A stretch of 64,000 nt of DNA from Sophora flavescens (GCA_030762895.1 CM061064.1:240589086-240653085); one strand, 5' to 3'; shown: positions 49,691 to 60,185, counted from the stretch's first letter. Translations and numbers: made by a program. Notes: generated from the sequence alone by a model not told the origin.

Positions 49691-50288
49691 ATAGGCAGAG
49701 TCCTCACGACGTCTACTTCATTATCCTATCTTTCTTTTCTTGATTAGGCTAAGGTAAGCCTATGTCCTTTTTATGCCTAAATGCCGTTGGCGATGGTATT
49801 GAGGTTATCTTTCAATTCATTTATCGGCTTCCAATTCCGTCTTCAGATTTGGATTATACGTAACGTGTGCTTCACAATGATGTGTTCAAGTGAATTTTTG
49901 GAACCCCGGAGGATGTAGAACTGTGCGTGGCAGATTTGAGGGAGTATAGGGAGTGTCTGTTTCGTTACTCCAGAGCTAGCCTAAGACATCTCAGGTGGGG
50001 GAAAGAAACTATTTAACGTCGGAAACGGCGCGGTTACATTTAATTAGATAATGGTGTAGGGTGACCCAAACCCTACCCGAGAGCGAGTAACGGACAATGT
50101 CCATACCAAATTGGGAACTACTCAGTGGCACCGATGATGATATAGAAATTGTGCGTTTATCGTCGTTACGCTACATACATAGATTATTTTATTACGTGAT
50201 GATTGCCTGTTTGACTGGTTGATGTGAACTTGATACTTGATATATGATATTGTGAGTATGGTAATTATTTTAGAAGTGTTTATACTTA

Positions 50289-50294
50289 TTGTTA

Positions 50295-50367
<73 letters not shown>

Positions 50368-50395
50368 TACTACTACTACTACTACTACTACTGTG

Positions 50396-50451
<56 letters not shown>
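50289..50451 (+). repeat. (ATT)n-(ACT)n-(ATT)n microsatellite
   Basis: Equivalent of 37313-37545 in the 5' LTR but with a different unit composition: no TTG run and a longer ACT run. Confidence 0.9.
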
Positions 50452-50453
<2 letters not shown>

Positions 50454-51649
50454 TTCAGTATTTATTGTTCGTAAATGATATTATGATATGAGGATATATG
50501 ATGATGATTATGGATAACATGATGACGATTATGATGATAGGATGAGTGTAATGATTGTGCTTAGAGGATTGAGTAAATCATAAGTCATGTTGAGACACGA
50601 GGATGTATTTGGGGATTGCATACGATATGTGATAGCAGTTCCCAACCGAGATAATTATCGTGAGATGGGGTTGAGATTAATGAGATGAGATTATTTTGAG
50701 GTTATCTATGAGATTAGGATGACTGGTTAGGGCACTAGGGGGTGACCTGAAACATGGTCTGTGAGATGAGGGACCTGAAACATGGTCGATTGGGGTCTAT
50801 GTCTCGGAGGGAAAATTCCCGGACATAGGCTGATGGCAGACCGTCGAGAGATGATTTCATTTTAGTCGCAGCTATAGTTCATGCATTGCATAAGCATCCT
50901 CGATCGTGGTCCAGAGGTGTGCACCGGGTTGTGTAGCTATAGTGCCATTGCTTTGCATGGGCACCCTCCAGCCGCGGATGAGGGTGTGCGCCGGGAACTC
51001 TGGGGCATGTCGATTATATTGTTGTGATATCCGGATATGGCCGATACCTGAGGAGATTATTCATACAGCATTTGCATTGCATCATGATGGAGGGTAGAGG
51101 AAAGATCCTAGATGTGGATTGAGGGTGATTGTGGTACCTAAATTTATACTTGGGAGACAGATGTTTAGTGTGCCATTATTTAATTAAATGTTGCTAAACC
51201 CTTTCCACATTTGATGTTATATGGTTGCTTATCCCTGTATTTTCTATATTGCATATGTTTCTTTTTGTGATCGTGGTGAAAAGATCCTACGGGGGAGCCT
51301 GCTATGGAGGAGCTTGATGGGACCTCGTATGCACCAGATGTTGGAGACGAGCAGTGGATCCTCATAGTTGAGTACAGAGTCTATGGCCAGTGCATCTCGT
51401 CTCTTTAGGATGTTGTTTTTATTTTTTGTTTGATTATCAGTTTGTACACTTTGGGATCCGACTGGTGGGATTCCCTCTACTGTACTATATCAGGACTTGA
51501 GGTTTATATGTTATGTATGTATATATGTTGTGTATATTTTAATTTTTAAATTTTCCGCTGTTTTAATATACTCTCTTAACGACAATAACGAAATTAGGTC
51601 TTAAACATTTTGGGTTTTCTTTAATGGGACGTCGGGACGTCTCAATCTC

Positions 51650-51692
51650 AAGAATTAGTAAAATAAGTGTAGTAATGAAATAGATGAATCAG
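51650..51692 (-). mobile_element. Pararetrovirus leader fragment, right half
   Basis: It continues 35845-35865 after element C and matches 54519-54561. It ends at GAATCAG, where it joins the sequence downstream of the coat-protein end. Confidence 0.85.
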
Positions 51693-51752
51693 TTTCATAT
51701 AATAAAATTTTTGCATTTTGGTTTTTTATTTCATCATCCATTTTATGTTCTT

Positions 51753-52860
51753 TTATTTTTGTTTAACTCTACATTTCTTTGCTACATGACCTGCACGGCC
51801 GCATTTATAGCAAATAATATTTTTATCAAAACCTTTATTGTATGGTTTGTTGTATTTTTTATTCTGTGGTTTTTTATAGGGTCTTTCAGTTTGTTTACCT
51901 TTATTGATCCTTTTATAATTTCTAATTTTTTGTGGTTTATTCTTCCTTTGTTTAGAAGGTAGAGTTATTTTTTCGTATTCAAATTGTTCACAAAAATTTC
52001 CTAATTCTTTGTTATTTGTTTTACTTTCAAATTTTGTTTGTCTATGCATTTTTATATAAGTGCGAAATTGTAAACCTGTTTTATTTATTATTATAATTAT
52101 TCTTCCATAAGTTAAATCTTCTAAAGGAGTTCCTGGGTATTCATTTTTTATTTGAGTTCTTACCTTTTGTGCAAAATTATTCGGCAGACCAGAGATAAAT
52201 CTGTCTTTCCAATAGGAATGTCTACAACTTGTTCTTGTGTAAATTTTTGCTAAAAAATTACCTTTATACCATCTAAATTCTCCTAAGGTTGGGAAATAAA
52301 TATTATTTAATATTTCTAGTGATCTATCTGCAAAAACATTGGCGTCTCCAACAAATGCTTGAGAAATTGAAAAGATTAATGCTTCTACTTGTTGATCAAT
52401 TTGAATTGTTTCGGGTTCACCTTGTTCATTATTCCTTACTTCTTGTCTATCTATCCTTTCAGTCTTCCAGTAAAACCTTGAATTAATAATTTGACTGTAC
52501 TTAGGGCATTATTTCTTTTTGCCCGACAGTTGCTGCCATTGACATTTCTTCCAGTTTTCTCATTATTTGATGCTCTGAGAATCCATCCATGTTCCATTCT
52601 ACAATACCATCTCCAGTATACTGTGATGCTAAATCAAGATTATTATCTTCAAATTGAATGTCTGGTAAAGTGGGTCTACGATAATAATTTTGAGAGGTTG
52701 GATAGCTTCTTGAAGTATTTTTTATCTTATTGATCATATCTATTCCTGTATCTTCAAACTGTTCTTCTAGTTTTATTATGTCTTCATTATTTATCATATT
52801 TACGTTTGGCGAAGATATTTTTAATGAAGATAGTCTTTTATTAATTTCTCCTAAAAGGTC
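51753..52860 (-). pseudogene. Pararetrovirus coat protein region
   Basis: The C-terminus has a perfect zinc knuckle (CYKCGRAGHVAKKC, about 51765-51807) after a long Lys-rich segment (to about 52049). Upstream is a coat-protein-like core with F-R-W-Y-K and WKDRFISGLP (about 52180-52290). A segment at 52501-52797 lies in another frame, so at least one frameshift and several stops separate the parts. In the virus this protein forms the particle and binds nucleic acid. Confidence 0.8.
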
Positions 52861-53526
52861 GATAGTAGGTTAATTTCCTATTTTTATTTCTTTTATTTCA
52901 GAATCTGAAAGTTTATAAGGAGTTATTATCGATTTTTCCAAATTTTTTAATGTTTCACCTTTTGAAGGTATTTCATAATCTTCTGAAGTATTAGCAACTT
53001 GGTATAAAAGCTGATTTGTAAAATTCTATTGTTGTTGAATATTTTTTATATCATTTCGAGTAGGATGTTGAATTGTTAAAGTTTTTGTATCTTCTTTCAT
53101 GGCTTTCTAAGGAGATGTTGTTATTTCAATATTGTCTATATTCGGAAAAGTTATTTCTTCCAAAGGAGGAACTACAGAAATAACTTCTTTACCCTTAGTT
53201 GTTTTCAAAACTTTGGTTTATTTCAGATTGAGTTGGTGACTCTTTCTGGGTTATTGGTTGGATTGATTGTGGTGTTTCAACCCTATATTCAGGTTGAGGA
53301 ATAACAGGATGATCTCTTATTCCTGCTAATGTTAACGAATGGAATGAGTCAACTCATTTTCTTGAATTAATTGTTTGTTTAGATCCCTCAGGGGTTCAAA
53401 CGATCTGGTAGAGTTACACCTACTAAAAGGCGCAAAACTTATCGAAACATTTCCAGATGCATATTCAATTGGTATTGACAAATGAGAGGGTTCTGGCTCT
53501 TCTGGAGGCAGAATTTCTTGTAAATT
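52861..53526 (-). pseudogene. Pararetrovirus ORF1, linker between movement and coat regions
   Basis: Viral sense continues here in fragments of several frames with frequent stops. Residues are rich in Ser, Pro, Glu and Thr. I recognise no domain. Confidence 0.5.
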
Positions 53527-54321
53527 CTAGTCAAGATTCCTAGAGACCTCATTATGATTGAGTCTCTTAGGAGTGACTGCATTTACTTTTTTGAGGTTGA
53601 CTTGAAGAAGCAAAGTATCTTCTTTTGAAGAAATATTTAATGCTTTTGGAGAAATATTTGTTTTCATGGCCTTGTAATATATCTTATATATTACTGCCAT
53701 TGGATAAGAATTTGGATTCCAAATTCCTTCAATTATTTTTATATCTAATTTGATATTATGTTTATTTTTTTCCCAGACTTTCCAAAGATATGGTATAGTT
53801 TGGATAGTTATTGAAAAAAGTGGACCATCATGAAGATTGGTCTCAATTATTGAAAGAACTTGATCCTCGAACTTTGCAGGACGAGTATCTCTTAGGCATA
53901 TACACACAGGTGTATCTATGGCTAATCTATGAAGAGGTTTTATTGCTACTTGTATTAAGCCAGTATGCAAAAATATATATTTTTACTTGTGTTCTTTTAG
54001 CATAGATAAATTCAAGAGATTTAAGCTTTCTTGAGTTTTCTCTACTTTAATGGTATATTCAGCAGTCTTGATTATGTAATCAGACTTGAACTTATCCATT
54101 AATTTTGTTTTATAAATCTCAGAGACATTTATTGATGGAATGCTCCAATTGTTTAATTTTTGTTCAATATCAGGTAAAATTATTTGTTGTTCGTTTATTA
54201 TAGATGAATTAAGACTCTCACTAGAACTGGTTTGATCTATTTCTTCTACCTTTTCTTTACCTTTTCTAGACACCATCTTTAGTAAGCTAGACATGGCAAC
54301 TGAACCTAAGTTATCTAGCAC
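53527..54321 (-). pseudogene. Pararetrovirus movement protein (30K type)
   Basis: One frame, broken by a TAA at 53983-53985, from the first ATG after the primer site. The N-terminal part is charged (SRKGKEKVEEIDQ). The core has HTGLIQVAIKPLHRLAIDTP and NLHDGPLFSITIQTIPYLW, typical of the 30K family in pararetroviruses. Such proteins act at plasmodesmata to carry virus between cells. Position right after the leader fits the start of ORF1. Confidence 0.85.
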
Positions 54322-54485
54322 CTATACCAGAAATAGAGATTTCTTAACAAGACACCGGGACCACCTGGCTTACCAACGGATTTACGACCCTAACCTGTGT
54401 GCTTTACTACCGGGAACCCCCTTACGGCTGACCAATGCTGCACATAAAGAAATACCTGTAACCGATACAAGTACCAGAGCACTAA

Positions 54486-54498
54486 GGCTCTGATACCA
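54486..54498 (-). promoter_or_regulatory. Pararetrovirus primer-binding site (tRNA-Met)
   Basis: On the minus strand TGGTATCAGAGCC, matching the initiator tRNA-Met complement. It marks the start of reverse transcription and, in virion DNA of the family, the minus-strand discontinuity. Confidence 0.9.
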
Positions 54499-54597
54499 GA
54501 ATGCCACTGCGGATCATCTCAAGAATTAGTAAAATAAGTGTAGTAATGAAATAGATGAATCAGAGTATAAATCAAAATATTGTTATCAAACTATCTG

Positions 54598-54603
54598 TTT
54601 ATT
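54598..54603 (-). terminator. Pararetrovirus poly(A) signal
   Basis: AATAAA on the minus strand, about 190 nt downstream of the TATA box. In this family the transcript passes this signal once and stops at it the second time, giving terminal redundancy. Confidence 0.6.
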
Positions 54604-54788
54604 TCATGTAGATGAGAGTACCAAAGTACAAAGGATTATCAACTTAAAACTTTTATCAATTGACTTACAAAGAAAAGCTTCAATGTAACTTGCTTAAAAG
54701 CTTTTACACTACAAGATTACAAAGAAAACTTAATTAGTAAATGAGGTCGAAGGTAAGTCCGAGTCTTCAACTGAGAGGGAGAGGCTTC

Positions 54789-54795
54789 TTAAATA
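54789..54795 (-). promoter_or_regulatory. Pararetrovirus TATA box
   Basis: TATTTAA on the minus strand in CTTCTATTTAAGAAGCCTC, upstream of the poly(A) signal and after the ORF2 end. This is the expected place of the genomic-RNA promoter. Confidence 0.6.
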
Positions 54796-54882
54796 GAAGG
54801 GAGAAGATCCTCTGAATAATGCGGACTTGAAATTATTTGAAATCTTCAAAGCAGGTACTGTTTTACTTTTGACTTTGCTACT

Positions 54883-56184
54883 TTAATTACTGTAACCATG
54901 TGAGCTTGTCAGCCAATAAATAAGGGTCGGCACAACACGCCAATCGACTTTTCCTTTTACTTTTATTGAGAGCTGGTGACTGAAAGTAATCATGTCGGCC
55001 ATCTTTAATTTGTGTGAGGTGTGACAAGACCATAGTGACTTTATCGAATTATTGATCAAAAAATCCAACATCTGAATCTGCATTTTCCAGATATGGATAC
55101 AACAAGACCCAATAGAAGATGAATTGTCGTCTTCTTCATCTGAACCAATTGATGAGAGGGCTTCTTTTAACATCTTTTTATATTCTTGTGGAGTTGTAGC
55201 ACTAAAGTTAATTGTATATGGGGTTACTGCTTGATTTGATGAACTACAAACTTCTTTTGGTTTGAGAGGAGAAATCTTGGGGGGTTCAAAGGTTGGAGGA
55301 ACCCTTTTTGAGCGAACCGTATTTTTCCAAGAGATGAACTTTGTTTCCACCACATTTTCATTAAATTTTCTACACCATGAAATTGTGTTTACTGAACAAA
55401 TATATTTGGGAAATGGTTCTGGTAGATGTGAGTGATATTCATAATTGAATTTGAGTAGCCAGGTAATCCCAAACTGTGCACAAAAATGAAGTAACTTTCC
55501 AAAGATTGGGATTGATGGAGTTAAATTTTTATATTCATTGTAAATATTATAAAGTGTATTTGGAAGAATGTCGGCAGATAGGCCATTCTCCCAAAACCAT
55601 TCCATAAACCAGTTGGGGTATCTAAATTGGTTATTTAGAAAATTAAAGTACCAAGAATGACCGGGATTTGGTTGATGGAGTACCATCTCCCAGGCTTTTT
55701 GGTAATCCCAGTAGTTGTAAACTGGGTCAATTATTCCAGGGGCGTTAGCATTTACTTCTTGCTCAATCTTGACGGAATGTGTATCAATTAGAATGTATTG
55801 ATAAATTTGTAAATTCTTTGTTGCACTGCTGGTTGGGACCCAGCCAAATCCATTTGGAATAATTTGTTGTAATATATCCCAAGGATTTTCAGTTGTGGGG
55901 TTACCATATTCTTGCTCTAGGAGAGCATGCTTTTTACAAGATGGTTTTATTTTGAAGGCAAGATGTTCTCTCGGAGATGTTATTTTGGCAAGTATCTCAT
56001 CACTCAAAGGGGTAAATTTATTTGAGATTTGTGTGGGGTCATTTGTGGGTTTGATTGATCGAAGATTCTTTTGGGTTATTTGGGAGACTGAAGGGGCAAA
56101 AGAATCTGGAGTTAATTCGTTCGACTTATTAGGGGAAGGTGGAACCCCTCCTCGGGTAGATCCACCTTTGGACCTAGTATTCAT
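54883..56184 (-). pseudogene. Pararetrovirus ORF2, unknown function
   Basis: It is open for 433 codons. The ATG (56182-56184) overlaps the ORF1 stop as ATGA. The N-terminus is Ser/Thr/Pro-rich. The middle is rich in aromatic residues (HSWYFNFLNNQFRYPNWFME, FAQFGITWLLKFNYEY). The end is proline-lysine-rich, then acidic (GSDEEDDNSSS). I know no enzyme motif in it. Florendoviruses carry an extra ORF of unknown function at this position, which is the best match. Compared with the copies at 34150-35838, it lacks 93 nt in frame. A one-base deletion near 55101 also replaces the true end (GFFDQ) with about 80 out-of-frame codons. Confidence 0.82.
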
Positions 56185-57560
56185 TTGTGAAGAGTGCCCT
56201 GCAAGAATTCTCTAGTTAGAAAATCAGGATTAAAGTTATTATCCCCTTTTAAATATTCCATGTCAAAATCAAAACAACTTAATAGGCTTTGCCATCTGGC
56301 GAAGATATGTTTTGAAACTAAATTTTTAACATCCTTTTGTAATATATCTTTTGCAGCCTTGCAATCAATTCGAAGTAAAAACCTTTTATTTATTAAATCA
56401 TCCTGGAATTTGGTGATACATAGCACTATAGATAGAATTTCCTATTTAATAGTACTATATTTCTCTTGAGACTGTATCCAAAGACCATAGTGAAATCTGA
56501 CAACTTGTTCAACTTTTGAATGAGGGAGGATTTGTAGTAAGATACCACCATATCCTTTATCTGATGCATCAGTTTGAACAATAAGACTGGCATCTGGATG
56601 TGGAATGCCCAGACAAGGGAGAGACTTGACATCTTTTTTATGTCTAAGACTAAATTGGTTAACTCCTTTGACCATGGTTTAGGGTTCGAGGTTTTTCTAA
56701 TCCTAGAATATAGGGGTTTACACTTAATTCTAATATTTGGGATAAATTCTGAGACATAGTTTAAACAACCTAAAAAACGTTGTAATTGTTTTTTATCAGT
56801 TAATTCATTCGGAAACTTTTCAGCCAAAGTGATGCTTCTGTTTATTGGTGTTATTGTTCCTTGATAGATTTCATGACCCAAAAATCTTATTTTTGTCTAA
56901 AATAGTTTTATCTTTTTGGAAAATATCACCATTCCATTTCTCTTTATTATTTATTTAAAAATATTGAGATGTTTGAAATGTTGATATTGTGAAAAGATCA
57001 AAACGTCTTCAATATAAACAATGGTAATTTTTGAATGAGGGTTCAAAATGTCATTCATTATGTGTTGAAATTCAGAGGGTGCATTTTTCAATCCCATAGG
57101 CATTACATTCCATTCATAATGACCAAACGGAACTGTAAAAGCAGTTTTATATTTGTCTTTTTCTTCAAACTTTATTTGATAAATCCTGATTTCATATCAA
57201 AATTTGAAAAGATTATTCCATTATGTAATATTTTTATTAAATTTCTTTTATTGGGAATTAGGTATCTGATCCATTTCAAAACTTTATTTAAAGGCTTATA
57301 ATTAATTACCATTCGAGGCTCTCCTCGCTCTATTTCTTATTGATTTGAAACATAGAAGGCCGTGCAACTCCAGGGAGACTTGCTGGGCCTAATTAGTTTC
57401 TTATCCAGAAATCCTTTTATTTCCTTTTTACAATATTCTAAGGTTTCACTATTCATTTGAATTGGACGAGCTTTGGTGGGAATTTTACTTTCATGAAATC
57501 CTTCTTCATATGATAAAGATACCATATGAGTTTTTCTCTCCCATAAAGCATTGGGAACTT
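56181..57560 (-). pseudogene. Pararetrovirus reverse transcriptase and RNase H
   Basis: Viral order: RT N-part with FLDKKLIRPSKSPWSC (about 57370-57430), motif A FDMKSGF (about 57180-57200), and the active-site box at 57005-57016. There YIED replaces the family's YIDD. RT thumb follows (FLGCLNYVSEFIP, about 56740-56790), then RNase H with QTDASDKGYGG, EILSIVL, RIDCKAAK and PDFLTRE, all four acidic residues kept. Several frameshifts and stops (e.g. 57337, 56443) break the frame. It is not functional. Confidence 0.88.
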
Positions 57561-57615
57561 CTGAGCAAACTTCTTTTTCAAATTCCTTCTGTATCTTAAT
57601 TATTTTTTATTTTAT

Positions 57616-58140
57616 CTAAGGATCTTGAATTTGTTTTTCTATTTTTGCATATAGGATTTCTTTTTGTAAAAATCCTATTTGATTTTCTTTTCTTTGAATT
57701 ATTGTTAAGAAATTCTTTTCTTCTAGATTTTCATTTAGATTATTTAACTCTTTTCTTTTTATTGGATTTATAAATTCAAATAATATTTCTTGGTTGTCTT
57801 TTATTGTTTTTATTCCTTCTTCAGTTATTTGTATAGGATAAAGTTGAGTGAGAAAAGGACTTCCCAAAATTATCTGTTCTAAAGTGTCCTTTACCAAAAG
57901 GAATGAGCTAGCAAAGCATATTCCATTATTACAAATACTAGCATCTTCTAATTTATAGCTTACCTGTAATTTTTGGTTATTAGCAGTATATAGTTTTTGA
58001 AGTGTTTTTTCATAATACTGGGATGGAATTGGTCCCTCTTGAATACAGTTGAGGTCTGCTCCAGAGTCTATTAATGCAATGAATGGTTGATGAAAAGATT
58101 TTTTAATTTTTAGGATTATCTTAATATATTTTTGTTGCAT
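57616..58140 (-). pseudogene. Pararetrovirus aspartic protease
   Basis: The 174-codon open segment has the active-site triad at residues 25-27 (LIDSGADLNC) and a later ILGSPFL motif. It would cut the ORF1 polyprotein. The segment after about residue 110 leads toward the reverse transcriptase. This stretch itself has no stop, but flanking parts do. Confidence 0.85.
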
Positions 58141-58151
58141 TGTTTTTATTC

Positions 58152-58650
58152 TTAAAAAGAAGTTTGTCTCCTCATTAGAAAGAGCATCGAACTATTTTCG
58201 AGATCATCATCATCAAAACGCGTTGAAGAAGAGTTTGAAATACTCTTTCCCTTTCCTTTCCCCAAGGATTTTTGAAAATTTGGTTGTAAAATTTTGTATT
58301 TTTGTTTTAATTCAGAAATTTCAGATTTTAAAGTTTTGACTTCTTTATATAAAAGGGGAAGAGTTATTGGTTCCTGAATAAAGGATGTTTCAGGATTCAA
58401 AATATCCTTTAAATTATATCTTGAAAATTCTTTTGTTGTTACTTCTTGGTTTTATAATTCTTTATATTTTCTAACATTGCTAATTTGACTTGTGGATCTT
58501 CAATTTGACCAACTATGTCTAATAAGACTCTAGCTTCTTTGGAAATAACATTAATAGTAAATTTGCAATCACAGTTATCTCCAAGACTTCCAAACTTAGA
58601 CATCCGATATCAGAATCAGAGGATGTTTCTTGATTCTGATAAATTTCTTG
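58152..58650 (-). pseudogene. Pararetrovirus coat-protease linker
   Basis: An 82-codon segment (58152-58400) has a likely coiled coil (KEVKTLKSEISELKQKYKIL) and an acidic run. Upstream, in another frame, ISKEARVLLDIVGQIEDPQ is readable (about 58490-58560), then QETSSDSDI. A one-base shift separates the two near 58605. The viral sequence seems to end at about 58650. Confidence 0.65.
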
Positions 58651-58654
58651 CAAA

Positions 58655-58735
58655 TGAATTGCAAAGACTTGCAATAACACAGTGATAAAGCTATTCTTTC
58701 CCAACTCTCAGGTTCTGGGTTTGAATCCCATGAAC
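58655..58735 (+). repeat. tRNA-like (SINE-head-like) sequence
   Basis: AACACAGTGATAAAGCTA resembles a D-arm/box A and GGTTCTGGGTTTGAATCCC resembles a T-arm/box B. There is no matching acceptor stem, so it is not a working tRNA gene. A T-rich tail follows. It may be a tRNA-derived SINE fragment. Confidence 0.35.
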
Positions 58736-58784
58736 GATTTTTTCTTTCTCCAGTTTTTACCATTTTAAACAAAAATAATAGCAA

Positions 58785-58856
58785 AAGTGCCCAGCCGAGA
58801 TTCGAGCCTCGCACTCAAGGGCATAAAACTAATGAATTAACCACTGTAACCGAAAA
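58785..58856 (-). repeat. Second tRNA-like sequence, opposite strand
   Basis: On the minus strand GGTTACAGTGGTTAA (box A-like) is followed about 40 nt later by GAGGCTCGAATCTCGG (box B-like). It lies tail-to-tail with the previous one. Confidence 0.4.
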
Positions 58857-58869
58857 TAGATTATGATAT

Positions 58870-59825
58870 GTAAATGAAATATATATATATATATATTGCT
58901 TAGATATTTGGCTCCCTCAAAGATCTGTTCAAGCTGTGCCACTGCTTGGAAAGGCTAGGTGTGAAAACAATACTTGTTAGTTGAGCCTGAGGAGACTAGG
59001 TGTGCAAACAATGCATGTATGTAACCTGATCATTTATAGTGATAATACTTGGTGAAACTAAGGACTGGACGTAGCCTAAGGTTTGGGGTGAACCAATATA
59101 AATCTGTCAACTCTCTTCACTTATCCTTTTAAGTTTGTTTTATATTTATTGGCCTAGCTGGGTTGAAAGTGGTTAGTTTTCATTTAACCTATTTTATGCC
59201 AGACGCATCTAAGCGTATGATTCTGTCTGTAAAGAAAACTTTCTTAACTTTGAGTGAGGCTTTTTTTTTTGTTTTAAGTGAGAGAATGTATCTAGGTCAG
59301 GTTGTGTTTTTGGTTGAGCCTTTTTGCCAGCATGCATGACCTTTTTGCTTTATGAAAACTAAGAGTAAATACTTTTTTTTTGTTGGTGGGCCTAAAGCTA
59401 GGGCTTTAGTTGCCTCACCCTTGGGCTAGAATGACACCGTTAAGTGCTACTGTAGCTAATACATGCTAAATATAATTTATATAGAGTTTGATCTCATACC
59501 TAGACGGGGCAAATCATAGATGTTTTCTTTATTTATTTATATCAGATTGGAAATCCGCTATAAGCTTGTGGATTGGCCTTGCCAAAAAGAACCAAGATCT
59601 TTATATTTTTCAAGACACCTTTTAGAGTGAATTTTGAGGATTTTATAAGAGCTTTATCAATGTAAAATTAACGAAAACATTTGAAGATGATAATTTAGAA
59701 TTTATTTTATTTTATTAACTTCATCAAGCATCCACTATAAGGTGATGGAAGTATACTCTTCACCGATTCTATTACTTAACACGAAGTATGAATGAGTTTA
59801 TTTTGGTTTGGAGTAGTTTTATTGC
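58870..59825. other. Possible Copia LTR tail, then unassigned DNA
   Basis: At about 59060-59095 GGACTGGACGTAGCCTAAGG and GGTGAACCAATATAAATC recall the conserved U5 region of plant Ty1/Copia LTRs. I find no LTR start or partner. The rest is AT-rich without a gene. Confidence 0.3.
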
Positions 59826-60014
59826 AAATTTGTGATAAATTCTATATCAATCAATTCATTATTGAATTACATAGAATTTATAACAATAATATTGGGGCTA
59901 TATTTTCTTTTAAAAAACATTGTTCGAAATAGGTATATAGAATTGAAATATTTCGATGCAATAAATAGTGCTAAAAAAGTGACATTACATTTTACCACAA
60001 CATAATATAACATA
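59826..60014 (-). repeat. 190-bp repeat, inverted copy of 2585-2778
   Basis: See the left copy. It ends about 170 bp from the LBD pseudogene. Confidence 0.7.
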
Positions 60015-60185
60015 ACAATACAGTAATGGGACAATGAAATACTTTAAATTTTGTTACATTTTTAGCCGATAACACAACTCAAAACTAAAAGCTATTGCAA
60101 TGACGAATCATTCTATTAAATTTTTTTCTTTATTTGAATTTGACTTTTGTGTCCTAGAACTATCAAATAGTGAATTACCTCTTTG

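Larger units (their letters stand above)
35866..51644 (+). mobile_element. Element C: Ty3/gypsy (Tekay/Del-like) retrotransposon with nested LINE
   Basis: The LTR starts TGTAACACCC and ends GACGTCTCA, with target duplication ATCTC at 35861-35865 and 51645-51649. Order is 5' LTR, tRNA-Met primer site, gag, protease, reverse transcriptase, RNase H, integrase with chromodomain-like end, polypurine tract, 3' LTR. Integrase downstream of RNase H places it in Ty3/gypsy. Long LTRs and the C-terminal tWE..YPHL ending suggest Tekay/Del. Gag-pol has many stops, one frame change and a large deletion, so it is dead. A LINE occupies 43309-49210. Confidence 0.95.
49211..51644 (+). repeat. 3' LTR of element C, second part
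   Basis: The first 14 bp are the LINE target duplication; then the LTR resumes to GACGTCTCA at 51644. It contains the terminal 79 bp missing from the 5' LTR. Confidence 0.92.
54499..54882 (-). promoter_or_regulatory. Pararetrovirus leader: promoter to primer site
   Basis: Between the ORF2 end and the primer site. It has a TATA box (54789-54795) and a poly(A) signal (54598-54603). It is repeated at 34653-35030 with few differences, and in part at 35845-35865/51650-51692. Confidence 0.8.
51693..58650 (-). mobile_element. Endogenous pararetrovirus (Caulimoviridae), near-complete and circularly permuted
   Basis: Read on the minus strand it contains coat/protease linker, aspartic protease, reverse transcriptase, RNase H, ORF2, promoter and poly(A) leader, tRNA-Met primer site, 30K movement protein, and coat protein with zinc knuckle. 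Movement protein and absence of integrase separate it from LTR elements. A single large ORF1 (movement, coat, protease, RT, RNase H) followed by a short ORF2 resembles florendoviruses and, less so, petuviruses; I cannot decide by eye. The order is a circle opened between coat protein and protease. Many stops and frameshifts make it non-functional. The boundary at about 58650 is approximate. Confidence 0.9.

Noticed and set aside
54293..54493. 66-codon plus-strand frame over the viral leader
   Set aside because: It is antisense to the viral leader and primer site, with no motif.
58655..58856. Functional tRNA genes
   Set aside because: Acceptor stems and anticodon arms do not pair; only box A and box B resemblance remains.
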